From Agrilutibacter niabensis (lineage in GTDB: Bacteria; Pseudomonadota; Gammaproteobacteria; Xanthomonadales; Xanthomonadaceae), in NCBI RefSeq assembly GCF_042657165.1, contig NZ_JBHSNJ010000005.1:310001-374000 (forward strand): a stretch of DNA of 64,000 nt. The letters run 5' to 3'. The notes beneath the pieces were generated by a model. It was given only the letters and a program-made list of their open reading frames with translations. It was not told the origin of the DNA and did no database searches. A program made the translations under genes and the position numbers. Each line of letters opens with the position of its first letter. Positions within the stretch are counted from its first letter, which is position 1. This document shows positions 34,576 through 44,516 of this stretch, piece by piece.

Positions 34576-34605
34576 TTGCATGCCCCCGGACAGGGCGGCT
34601 ATCAT
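34576..34605 (+). promoter_or_regulatory. sigma-70-type promoter of rpsU
   Basis: TTGCAT (-35, four of six) and TATCAT (-10, five of six) are separated by 18 nt. The start point would fall near 34612, giving a leader of about 40 nt before rpsU. Confidence 0.6.
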
Positions 34606-34653
34606 ACGCGGCTCCCCCGGTGCGCCCGGGTCGGTCCATTAACGAGATTACGT

Positions 34654-34869
34654 ATGCCCAGCGTCAAAGTCCGCGAAAACGAGCCCTTCGAGTTTGCGCT
34701 CCGCCGCTTCAAGCGCACCTGCGAAAAGGCTGGTGTCCTGGCCGAGACCCGCAAGCGCGAGTTCTACGAGAAGCCGACGCAGGAACGCAAGCGCAAGGCT
34801 GCTGCCGCGGTGAAGCGTCAGGCGCGCCGCAGCTCGCGCGACGTCACCAAGCGTCAGCGCCTGTACTGA
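34654..34869 (+). CDS. rpsU: 30S ribosomal protein S21
   Basis: A 71-residue, strongly basic S21, which sits near the 3' end of 16S rRNA and assists translation initiation. The opening MPSVKVRENEPFEFALRRFK and the basic C-terminal helix are fully typical, and length equals the E. coli protein. It is the first gene of the macromolecular-synthesis region; a terminator follows at 34908, as in E. coli, so most transcripts probably end before yqeY and dnaG. A promoter is visible at 34576-34605. Confidence 0.98.
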   Translation: MPSVKVRENEPFEFALRRFKRTCEKAGVLAETRKREFYEKPTQERKRKAAAAVKRQARRSSRDVTKRQRLY

Positions 34870-34907
34870 TTGCCCGGCGGGCCACGCCCGCCCGACAGTC
34901 ACGGCAG

Positions 34908-34942
34908 AAGCCGGCCGCGCCTTAGCGCCGCCGGCTTTTTGC
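34908..34942 (+). terminator. rho-independent terminator after rpsU
   Basis: A long stem (AAGCCGGC and its complement, with an inner GCGC pair and loop CTTA) runs into TTTTT. It lies 38 bp after the rpsU stop and 100 bp before yqeY. Confidence 0.9.
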
Positions 34943-35037
34943 ATTTCTAGTCTTCCGGAAAATCCGCCAAGGATTGCAGGGCCGCCCGGCCGAATCCCGC
35001 CGGATGCCCTCTTCCGCCACCCGCCCAGGAGCAATCC

Positions 35038-35484
35038 ATGTCCCTCAAGCAACGCCTCACCGACGACATGAAGACGGCCATGAAGGCCGGCGACAAGGAC
35101 ACCCTCGGCGTGATCCGCCTGGTCAATGCCGCGATCAAGCAGCGCGAGGTCGACGAGCGCATCGAGCTGGACGACGCCGGCGTCATCGCCGTGCTGGAGA
35201 AGGCGGTCAAGCAGCGCAAGGATTCGATCAGCCAGTACGAGGCCGCCAACCGCGAGGACCTTGCCGCGGTCGAGCGCGCGGAGATGGTCGTGATCGAACG
35301 CTACCTGCCGGCGAAGATGGACGAGGCCGGGATCCGCGCCGCCATCGACGCGGCCGTGGCCGAGACCGGCGCCGCCGGCCCCGCCGACATGGGCAAGCTG
35401 ATGGCCGTGCTCAAGCCGAAGCTGGCCGGCCAGGCCGACATGGGGCAGGTCTCGGCCCTGGTGAAGCAGCGCCTCGCCGGCTGA
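35038..35484 (+). CDS. GatB/YqeY domain protein
   Basis: A 148-residue YqeY-type protein: an N-terminal four-helix part (SLKQRLTDDMKTAMKAGDKD) and a C-terminal three-helix part resembling the tail of the GatB amidotransferase subunit (PADMGKLMAVLKPKL and GQADMGQVSALVKQRL). Its role is not settled; it may bind tRNA. It commonly sits between rpsU and dnaG in gammaproteobacteria, as here. A CAGGAGCA ribosome site precedes the ATG. The next gene starts 11 nt after the stop, most likely from a GTG. Confidence 0.92.
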   Translation: MSLKQRLTDDMKTAMKAGDKDTLGVIRLVNAAIKQREVDERIELDDAGVIAVLEKAVKQRKDSISQYEAANREDLAAVERAEMVVIERYLPAKMDEAGIRAAIDAAVAETGAAGPADMGKLMAVLKPKLAGQADMGQVSALVKQRLAG

Positions 35485-35495
35485 GCCGCGCCAGC

Positions 35496-36062
35496 GTGTT
35501 CGGTCGCTGGTTCCAACGCTCCCTGCCGGTCGAGGACCGGGTCTGGACCGATGCCGCCGCGCGTACCCGCGGCCTGCGTGCCGACGTGGAACGCGCGCTG
35601 GATGGCGGCGCGGCGGCCCTCCTGCTGCTGCGCTCGCAGACCGACGAAGCCGACTTCGCCCGCGAACTGGTGGCGCGGTCACCCGTGCTCGGCCATGACC
35701 GCTTTGCCGCCGACGACCTGCAGGCCGCATTGCAGCGACCCGGCGCACTCGGCGTGTGCAGCGTCGATGCCCTGCGCCCGCTGGCCACGACCGGCACGGC
35801 CGCCGGATCCGGCAAGCGCGCACCCCTGCAGGTGCACGTGCTGGCCCGCGATGCGCGACGCAGTGCGGACCGCAAGCTGCTCGACCTGCTGACGCCGTGG
35901 ACGCCCGCGCGCGTCGTCTTCCATCATTCGCTCGACGACGCGCTGCTGCGCACGCATGCCACGCACCTGCAGCCGCTGCTGCAGAAACTCGGGCTGGCCG
36001 CCGACGAAGCCATCGCCAGCCCCCTCCTCACCCGCGCGATCGAACGCGCCCAACGGCCCTGA
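35496..36062 (+). CDS. conserved hypothetical protein, GTG start
   Basis: A 188-residue soluble protein that I do not recognise. It is mainly helical, Ala/Leu/Arg-rich, without a signal peptide or membrane segment. Features are a repeated pattern of short helices with acidic turns, a central Gly-rich loop (TTGTAAGSGKRAPL) and a conserved-looking VVFHHSLDDALLRTHATHLQ segment near the end. The GTG at 35496 is 11 nt after the yqeY stop and gives a sensible N-terminus (VFGRWFQRSLPVEDRVWTD). Its place between yqeY and dnaG suggests cotranscription. Confidence 0.6.
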   Translation: MFGRWFQRSLPVEDRVWTDAAARTRGLRADVERALDGGAAALLLLRSQTDEADFARELVARSPVLGHDRFAADDLQAALQRPGALGVCSVDALRPLATTGTAAGSGKRAPLQVHVLARDARRSADRKLLDLLTPWTPARVVFHHSLDDALLRTHATHLQPLLQKLGLAADEAIASPLLTRAIERAQRP

Positions 36063-36075
36063 CCGGACTTCGCCC

Positions 36076-36603
36076 ATGACCGCAGCGATCGCCACCCCAC
36101 GTCCCGGCGTGACCCTGCGCCTGGCCACCCGCGACGACGTGCCGCTGATCCTGACCTTCATCCGCGAACTCGCCGACTACGAACGCGAGCCCGATGCGGT
36201 GCAGACCGACGAGGCCATGCTCGCCGCCAATCTGTTCGGCGCGCAGCCCGGCGCGGAAGTGGTGATCGCCGAAGCCGATGGCCAGCCCGCCGGCTTCGCG
36301 CTGTTCTTCCACAACTTCTCGACCTGGCTGGGCCAGCGTGGCCTGTACCTCGAAGACCTGTTCGTGCGCCCGCAATTCCGCGGCCGCGGCGTCGGCCAGG
36401 TGCTGATGGCCTACCTGGCAAAACTCGCGGTCGAGCGCGACTGCGGCCGCTTCGAATGGGCGGTGCTGGACTGGAACACGCCGGCGATCGAGTTCTACCG
36501 GCGCCTGGGCGCCGCCGGCATGGACGAATGGACGGTGCAGCGGGTCACCGGCGAGGCCCTGCGCGCGCTCGCCGCCAGTTTCGACGCGCCGCCGCGCGGC
36601 TGA
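36076..36603 (+). CDS. GNAT family N-acetyltransferase (SSAT-like)
   Basis: A 175-residue acetyltransferase using acetyl-CoA. The fold is clear: LRLATRDDVPLILTFIRELA at the start, a YLEDLFVRPQFRGRGVGQVL motif A with the CoA-binding Q/R-x-x-G-x-G (FRGRGVG), then WAVLDWNTPAIEFYRRLGA as motif B. The ELADYEREP pattern after helix 1 resembles spermidine/spermine and thialysine acetyltransferases, so a polyamine or small-amine substrate is plausible but unproven. It begins 13 nt after the unknown gene. Confidence 0.87.
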   Translation: MTAAIATPRPGVTLRLATRDDVPLILTFIRELADYEREPDAVQTDEAMLAANLFGAQPGAEVVIAEADGQPAGFALFFHNFSTWLGQRGLYLEDLFVRPQFRGRGVGQVLMAYLAKLAVERDCGRFEWAVLDWNTPAIEFYRRLGAAGMDEWTVQRVTGEALRALAASFDAPPRG

Positions 36604-36672
36604 GTCGCGGTACGCGCGCCGGGAACGCCGGCGGATGCGAAGCCCGCTGATTTCCGTGGGACCATAAGCGTC

Positions 36673-38445
36673 ATGGCCCGCATCCCCGACGCCTTCATCG
36701 ACGACATCCTCGCGCGATCCGACATCGTCGAGATCATCGGCGCGCGCGTGCCGCTCAAGCGCCAGGGCAAGGAATACTCGGCGCGCTGCCCGTTCCACGA
36801 CGAGCGCTCGCCGAGCTTCACGGTGTCGCCGACCAAGCAGTTCTACCACTGCTTCGGCTGCGGCGCGCACGGCACCGCGATCTCGTTCCTGATGAACTAC
36901 GACCGGCTCGAGTTCCTCGATGCCGTCGACGAGCTCGCCAAGCGCCTGGGCGTGGAAGTGCCGCGCGATACCCAGCAGCGCAACGCCAACCCCGACACCA
37001 ACGACCTCTACAGCGCGGTGGAGGCGGCGGCGAAGTTCTTCCGCAAGCAGCTCGACGCCAGCCCGAAGGCGCAGGCCTATCTCGACGGACGCGACGTCAG
37101 CGCGGCGATCCGCGAGCAGTTCGCGATCGGCTACGCGCCCGACGGCTTCAACGCATTGCGCGACGCGCTCGGCACCGATCCACGCCGGATGTCGCTGCTG
37201 GAGCGCGCCGGCCTGTTCTCGAAGAACGAGCGCGGCCACGTCTACGACAAGTTCCGCGACCGGGTGATGTTCCCGATCTTCGACCGCCGCGGCCGCGTGA
37301 TCGCCTTCGGCGGACGCGTGCTCGACAAGGACGACGGTCCCAAGTACCTCAATTCGCCGGAGACCTCGCTGTTCCACAAGGGCCGCGAGCTGTACGGCCT
37401 GTGGCAGGTGCGCCAGGCCCACAACAAGATCGAACGGCTGATCGTGGTCGAGGGCTATATGGACGTGGTCGCGCTGTTCCAGCACGGCGTCGACACCGCG
37501 GTGGCCACCCTGGGCACCGCGACCACGCCGGACCACGCCGAACTGCTGTTCCGCAATGCGCCCGACGTCTACTTCTGCTTCGACGGCGACCGCGCGGGCC
37601 GCGGCGCGGCGTGGAAGGCGGTGGAATCGGTGCTGCCGCGGATGAAGGACGGGCGCCAGGCCTTCTTCCTGTTCCTGCCCGAGGGCGAGGATCCGGATTC
37701 GCTGGTGCGCACGGAAGGCCGCGACGGCTTCGACGCGCGCCTGCGCGATGCGACGCCGTTGTCGCAGTTCTTCTTCGATTCGCTTGGCACCGACGTCAAC
37801 CTGTCGACGCTGGAAGGCAAGGGTCGGCTCGCCGAGCGCGCGAAGCCGTTCCTCGCGCAGATTCCCGATGGTGCCTTCGGCGACCTGATGCAGCAGCGCC
37901 TCACCGAACTCACCGGCGTCGGTGCGCGCACCAGCGCGCCGGATACGCATGTGCCGGCGCAGCGCGCACGCACGGCGCCTGCTTCGTCGGCCCCCAAGCG
38001 CTCGCTCGTGCGCGCGGCGATCGAGTTGCTGCTGCACCGGCCATCGCTCGCCCTCAGCTTGCAACAACCGTATCGGTTCACGACCCTGCGCCAGGCTGGC
38101 GTCGAACTGCTCGCCGAGATCGTGGCCCTGATCGTGTCGCGACCGGACATCACCACCGGTGCGCTGATCGAGCACTTCGCCGACCGCGAAGAATCCAAGG
38201 CCCTGCAGAAACTCGCCGCCAACACCTTCATCGGCGACGAGCAGGGCCTGGAACGCTCCTTCCTCGCCACGATGTACCAGCTGGAACTGCAGGCGGTCGA
38301 ACAGCGCAATGCCGAGCTGGCCGGCAAGCTGCGGGAATTGGGACCTTCGGGTCTCGACGAGTACGAGCGCGCGGAAATCGGACAGCTCCTGGGTGACGCC
38401 CGCTCCCTGCGTGCCCTGATCAACACGCATACCGCTCCGCTGTAG
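36673..38445 (+). CDS. dnaG: DNA primase
   Basis: A 590-residue primase that makes RNA primers at the replication fork. The zinc-binding domain holds Cys39, His42, Cys60 and Cys63 (CPFHDERSPSF...CFGCG). The catalytic core has RVMFPIFDRRGRVIAFGGR and the TOPRIM motif VVEGYMDVVALFQHG, followed by FCFDGDRAGRGA. The C-terminal helical part (residues about 440-590) should bind DnaB. No rpoD follows it; the next gene is an unrelated peptidase. No clear ribosome site precedes the ATG. Confidence 0.97.
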   Translation: MARIPDAFIDDILARSDIVEIIGARVPLKRQGKEYSARCPFHDERSPSFTVSPTKQFYHCFGCGAHGTAISFLMNYDRLEFLDAVDELAKRLGVEVPRDTQQRNANPDTNDLYSAVEAAAKFFRKQLDASPKAQAYLDGRDVSAAIREQFAIGYAPDGFNALRDALGTDPRRMSLLERAGLFSKNERGHVYDKFRDRVMFPIFDRRGRVIAFGGRVLDKDDGPKYLNSPETSLFHKGRELYGLWQVRQAHNKIERLIVVEGYMDVVALFQHGVDTAVATLGTATTPDHAELLFRNAPDVYFCFDGDRAGRGAAWKAVESVLPRMKDGRQAFFLFLPEGEDPDSLVRTEGRDGFDARLRDATPLSQFFFDSLGTDVNLSTLEGKGRLAERAKPFLAQIPDGAFGDLMQQRLTELTGVGARTSAPDTHVPAQRARTAPASSAPKRSLVRAAIELLLHRPSLALSLQQPYRFTTLRQAGVELLAEIVALIVSRPDITTGALIEHFADREESKALQKLAANTFIGDEQGLERSFLATMYQLELQAVEQRNAELAGKLRELGPSGLDEYERAEIGQLLGDARSLRALINTHTAPL

Positions 38446-38574
38446 GCAGGCGGGGCTACGGCGCCACCTCTTCAGGCGTACATGGCGCTGCGGCGCGACG
38501 CGGCATGACTTTCGGCCGGGCGAGGCAAAGCGGTGGGGCGCTAAGCTCCGGGGAACACCCCGGGGAAAACAATC

Positions 38575-40608
<2,034 letters not shown>

Positions 40609-40629
40609 AGCATGGCGGCTCGGGACGAG

Positions 40630-40669
40630 CAGAACGGCCCGCCGGCAACGCGGGCCGTTCTGCTTTTGT
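40630..40669 (+). terminator. rho-independent terminator after S9 peptidase gene
   Basis: A 13-bp stem (CAGAACGGCCCGC and complement) with a 7-nt loop is followed by CTTTTGTT. It lies 21 bp after the stop codon. Confidence 0.88.
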
Positions 40670-40750
40670 TGACCGCGACTGAATGCGTTTGACGGCCGCA
40701 TCCGGCCGTCACGCCGGAATGGCTAGATTCGGCGGCGACCGGAGGGCCGC

Positions 40751-41029
40751 ATGCACACTATCTATGTCGTCGCACTGGGACTGCTGCTGTTGGGCATCTG
40801 CCTGCTGTTCGCGCGCGCACTGCCCGGCGCCGGCCATTCCCTGCGTGGCCGCTTCATCCTCACCTTCATTCCCGTCTGGCTGGCCTGCGCGGCCTTCAAC
40901 ATGTGGGTCGGCGTTTCGCGCGGCGGCTACCCGGTGGGCGATGAACTGCCGCTTTTCCTGATCGTGTTCGCGATTCCGGCCTCTGCAGCCTGGTGGCTGT
41001 GGCGCCGCCACGCACGGGCCGAGCCATGA
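40751..41029 (+). CDS. small inner-membrane hypothetical protein
   Basis: A 92-residue protein with three hydrophobic segments (about residues 4-22, 34-52 and 66-84), ending in a short basic cytoplasmic tail (RRHARAEP). I cannot assign a family. A GGAGGG ribosome site lies 7 nt before the ATG and a TAGATT -10-like box at 40724-40729, supporting expression from its own promoter. It is convergent with eptA, with only 21 bp between the stop codons. Confidence 0.7.
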   Translation: MHTIYVVALGLLLLGICLLFARALPGAGHSLRGRFILTFIPVWLACAAFNMWVGVSRGGYPVGDELPLFLIVFAIPASAAWWLWRRHARAEP

Positions 41030-41050
41030 CACCGGTGGCCTTGGGCACGC

Positions 41051-42766
41051 TCAGTGCGTGGCCTCGCAGCGCGCGAACAGATCGTGCGACCGGTCGTATT
41101 CCGGCGTGCGCACCTGCATCAGGCCGAGCACCGAATGGAACAGGTAGTCCTGGCTGATGCCGTCCGCGCTGCGCACCTGCATGCACGCCATGTCGATGCC
41201 GCGGGAACTGGCGAAGCCGGGCGACACCCACATCAGCATCGGCACCTTGGTCTGCGTTTCCGGCGCGATCGCGTACGGCACACCGTGCAGGTAGAGACCG
41301 TCTTCGCCCAGTGACTCGCCGTGGTCGGAGAGGTAGACCAGCGCGGCATCGCGGCCAGACTGGGCGGCGAGGAAGCGGATCGCACGGGCCAGGAAGTCGT
41401 CCGTGTGCAGCACCGCGTTGTCGTAGGCGTTGACGATTTCGGCGCGGGTGCAGCGGTCGAGGTCGGAGGTGTCGCAAGTGGGCGTGAAGCGGCGCAGGCG
41501 CGACGGATAGCGCGCGTAGTAGGCGGGGCCGTGGTTGCCGAGCTGGTGCAGCACCACGACCTGGTCGCCGGGCTGGGCGGCGATGCGTGCGGCCAGGCCG
41601 TCCAGCATGGCCTCGTCGAGGCAGCCGTCCTTCGTGCACGCCTGCGGCACCTGGCCGTGCTCGAAGGATTCGAACGCCAGGCCTTCGCACACGCCCTTGC
41701 ATCCGGTCTGGTTGTCGCGCCACAGCGTGCGGATGCCGGCGTGCTCGAGCACGTGCAGCAGCGACTGCGAATGTTCGATGCGGTCCTTGTCGTAGTGCGC
41801 ACGTCCCCAGGGCGAGAACATGCATGGCAACGAGATTTCCGTGCTCGATCCGCAGGCATCGACGTGGCTGAAGTTGATGGGGGCCGAAGGAACCTGCGCA
41901 GGCGCCCCGGTCCGCATCATCGCCGCCAGCTGCGGCGTGGTCTGCCGCGCGTAGCCGTTGAGACCCCAGTTCTGCGCGCGCACGGTTTCGCCGACGACGA
42001 GCACGAGCAGGCGTGGCCTGGCCTCGACAGGACGACCCACGACCTTGGCCTGCAGGCCAATCGGCGCGCGCGGCCGGTTGCGGTCCGCGTTCGCCTCGCC
42101 CGCCACCTGTACCAGCGAAACGATGTAGTTGCCCGGCGTGACCAGGTAGCGCAGCTCGCGGTGGTTGCGCATCAGGGCGGAGATGCCCTGGAACGACACC
42201 AGCAACGCGGCGGCCGCGATGACAACCGCCAGCACGATGCAGGTCGCCCGCACCAGCGCCGCTTTCACCAGCGTGCGCGGCTTGAGACGGACCCGCCACA
42301 CCAGCACGGACGGCAGCACGCCATACAGCAGGATGGAGGGCAGTGCGTGCAACGAGACCAGCTCGTGCGACTCCTTGCCGTCGGTGTGCAGGATGTTGCG
42401 CAGCATGTCCGCGTCGAAATACACGGTGTACGCCGACATGAAGTACGAAGCCGCGGCACTAGCCAGCAGCAGAACCACCAGCAGCGGTTTCGCGGTCCAG
42501 CGGTTGAACAGCACGCACAGCAGCATCGTGTGCAGCGCGGTGATCGCCACGAACAGGCTGGCGAACGTCAGCAGGCCACCGACGCCGTGCAGGGCGCCGG
42601 TCGCGGCGGCCGCGCGGAAGAACGTCTGGTTGCTCGCAAGCGAGAAGAAGAGGCTGGCGCAGAGCGCGAGGGTTTCGACGCTGATTTCCGGGCGGAAGGC
42701 GGCGACGCGGGCGAGCGCCGGGGCCAGGCGCTGCAGGCGCCGACCGGGCAGGATGATCGTGCTCAT
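41051..42766 (-). CDS. eptA: lipid A phosphoethanolamine transferase (EptA family)
   Basis: A 571-residue membrane enzyme that moves phosphoethanolamine from phosphatidylethanolamine to lipid A, lowering negative charge and binding of polymyxin. Five membrane helices occupy the first 200 residues. The periplasmic sulfatase-like domain shows the metal and catalytic residues: Glu260 (VVGETVR), nucleophile Thr309 (GSSTEISLPCMFS), His412, Asp481-His482 (LSDHGES) and His494. Cysteine pairs Cys305/315 and Cys431/439 match disulfides of MCR-type enzymes. Its ATG overlaps the PAP2 stop codon (ATGA). Confidence 0.94.
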   Translation of the reverse strand: MSTIILPGRRLQRLAPALARVAAFRPEISVETLALCASLFFSLASNQTFFRAAAATGALHGVGGLLTFASLFVAITALHTMLLCVLFNRWTAKPLLVVLLLASAAASYFMSAYTVYFDADMLRNILHTDGKESHELVSLHALPSILLYGVLPSVLVWRVRLKPRTLVKAALVRATCIVLAVVIAAAALLVSFQGISALMRNHRELRYLVTPGNYIVSLVQVAGEANADRNRPRAPIGLQAKVVGRPVEARPRLLVLVVGETVRAQNWGLNGYARQTTPQLAAMMRTGAPAQVPSAPINFSHVDACGSSTEISLPCMFSPWGRAHYDKDRIEHSQSLLHVLEHAGIRTLWRDNQTGCKGVCEGLAFESFEHGQVPQACTKDGCLDEAMLDGLAARIAAQPGDQVVVLHQLGNHGPAYYARYPSRLRRFTPTCDTSDLDRCTRAEIVNAYDNAVLHTDDFLARAIRFLAAQSGRDAALVYLSDHGESLGEDGLYLHGVPYAIAPETQTKVPMLMWVSPGFASSRGIDMACMQVRSADGISQDYLFHSVLGLMQVRTPEYDRSHDLFARCEATH

Positions 42767-43578
42767 TCGACGGGCACGCCCGCGCGGGACCCGGTCGTTG
42801 CGGATCCGGTCTCCTCGGCCCGCACTGCGCGTGCCGGCCAGAACGCCGCATGCAGCGCCATCGCGCACGCCCAGCAGATCGCCGCGGCCGCGATGTCGTG
42901 CGAGAGGAAATGCGCGCCGCGCAGCTGCTGCGAGATCCCGAACAGCAATCCCGCGGCCACGCCGATGCCCAGGCCGAGCCAGCGCAACTGCGGCTTCACC
43001 ACCACCAGGAAGAAGTACAGCGCCAGCCACGTGTAACCCGCGCCCGCATGCCCCGCGGGGAAGCACACGCCGCGCTCGAGCCCGGCCGGGCGCAGCGCGA
43101 ACAGACCGATGTAGGGACGCGTGCCGCCGTAGCGGGCGAGGTCCCACGGGCAATCCATGTTCGACCACGACTTGATCCACGCCACCAGCAGGGTCGACAG
43201 TGCCGTGGCCGCCAACAGGTACAGCAGCGGCTTGCGCAGCGGGGCGAGGTTCGTCCGCCCCGTAGCCACCAGCCAGGCGGCGAGCACGGCCAGCCACGCC
43301 ATCGCGCTGAGGTCGCGGCCGAACAGATGGATCAACTGCTGCGTGACACGGGCGTGGCGCAGCACCCAGGTGTGTCCTTCCCACGCATACACGTGGTCGG
43401 CCAGCCACACGTCGCCGTGCAACAGCGTCCACGCGCAGAAGACGATGCCCAGTACCAGCAGCGGCAGCCGGCCGGCTGGGGCCCGCAGGGACCGGGGCGC
43501 CACGGCAGCGGACAGCATCGGTGAGTCCGGCGGCGATGCAACGCCGGCGAGCGGTAGCTCGGAAGGGGAAAGCGACAT
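42763..43578 (-). CDS. PAP2 family membrane phosphatase
   Basis: A protein of about 271 residues with six hydrophobic segments and the acid-phosphatase motifs: KSWSNMDCPWD, FPAGHAGAGY and RGAHFLSHD, in the order expected of PAP2 lipid phosphatases. The NxDCPWD variety is the one found beside eptA/mcr genes. It may dephosphorylate lipid A or undecaprenyl-PP, or recycle lipid products of the transferase. The start is uncertain: ATGs at 43578, 43599, 43680 and an internal one all lack good ribosome sites. The eptA gene overlaps it by 4 nt. Confidence 0.85.
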   Translation of the reverse strand: MSLSPSELPLAGVASPPDSPMLSAAVAPRSLRAPAGRLPLLVLGIVFCAWTLLHGDVWLADHVYAWEGHTWVLRHARVTQQLIHLFGRDLSAMAWLAVLAAWLVATGRTNLAPLRKPLLYLLAATALSTLLVAWIKSWSNMDCPWDLARYGGTRPYIGLFALRPAGLERGVCFPAGHAGAGYTWLALYFFLVVVKPQLRWLGLGIGVAAGLLFGISQQLRGAHFLSHDIAAAAICWACAMALHAAFWPARAVRAEETGSATTGSRAGVPVE

Positions 43579-43808
43579 GCAGCGGATCCGCCACGCCATT
43601 CGAAAACAATGGCGAATGCTCGGGCCCCTGCTGTCGGAGAACGGTAGGAGCGGCATTCGCGATGCGTTAACCGCCGCCATCCGGGCGTGATGCCGGTCAC
43701 GATCTAACCCGCGGTGCTATCGTCGCGCTGCTCCGACCGCATTCCGACGTGACGGAGCGCAAACTGGCCGGCCGTCGCCTGGGGCCAGAAACAAACGGAA
43801 GATCGCGA

Positions 43809-44516
43809 ATGCGCCTGCTGGTGGTGGAGGACAACCGGAACCTGGTGGCGAACCTGTTCGAGTATTTCGAAGCACGCGGCTACGCCCTCGACGCCGCGCC
43901 CGACGGCCCCACCGGCCTGCACCTGGCATTGACCCAGGATTACGACGCGATCGTGCTCGACTGGATGCTGCCGCGCATGGATGGCCGCGAACTCCTGGCG
44001 CGCCTGCGCGACGCCGGGCGGCAGGTGCCGGTGCTGATGCTCACCGCCCGCAGCGAGCTCGATGACAAGGTCAAGAGCTTTCGCGGCGGCGCCGACGACT
44101 ACCTCACCAAACCGTTCGACCTTCCCGAGCTGGAAGTGCGGCTCGAAGCCCTGGCCGCGCGCGCCCGCGGCGGCCGCGGGCGGCGTGTGCTGGAGGTCGC
44201 CGATCTGCGCCTCGACCTCGGCACGCTGGAGGTCACCCGCGGCGGACGCGCACTGCACCTGTACCCCGCGTGCCGCAAGCTGCTGGAATTGCTGATGCAG
44301 GCCAGCCCGGCCGCGGTATCCCGCGAACGCCTCGAGCGCGGACTGTGGGGTGACAGTCCGCCCGACGGCGACATGCTGCGCTCGCACGTGTATGAACTGC
44401 GCCGCAGCGTCGACGGCCCGTTCCCACGCAAGTTGATCCACACGCTGCCGCGCGTGGGCTACCGGCTCGCCGACCTCGACACCCCTGACCACGACCAGCC
44501 CGACGATGAGTTCTGA
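43809..44516 (+). CDS. OmpR/PhoB-type response regulator
   Basis: A 235-residue regulator. The receiver domain has Glu7-Asp8, phospho-acceptor Asp51 (IVLDWMLP), Thr79 (MLTAR) and Lys101 (YLTKPF). The winged-helix DNA-binding domain at about residues 130-230 includes SPPDGDMLRSHVYELRRSVD and ends GYRLAD. A GGAAG ribosome site fixes the ATG at 43809 against an upstream in-frame one at 43749. It overlaps the kinase gene by 11 nt and is divergent from the PAP2-eptA pair, which is the likely target, by analogy with PmrA control of eptA. Confidence 0.93.
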   Translation: MRLLVVEDNRNLVANLFEYFEARGYALDAAPDGPTGLHLALTQDYDAIVLDWMLPRMDGRELLARLRDAGRQVPVLMLTARSELDDKVKSFRGGADDYLTKPFDLPELEVRLEALAARARGGRGRRVLEVADLRLDLGTLEVTRGGRALHLYPACRKLLELLMQASPAAVSRERLERGLWGDSPPDGDMLRSHVYELRRSVDGPFPRKLIHTLPRVGYRLADLDTPDHDQPDDEF

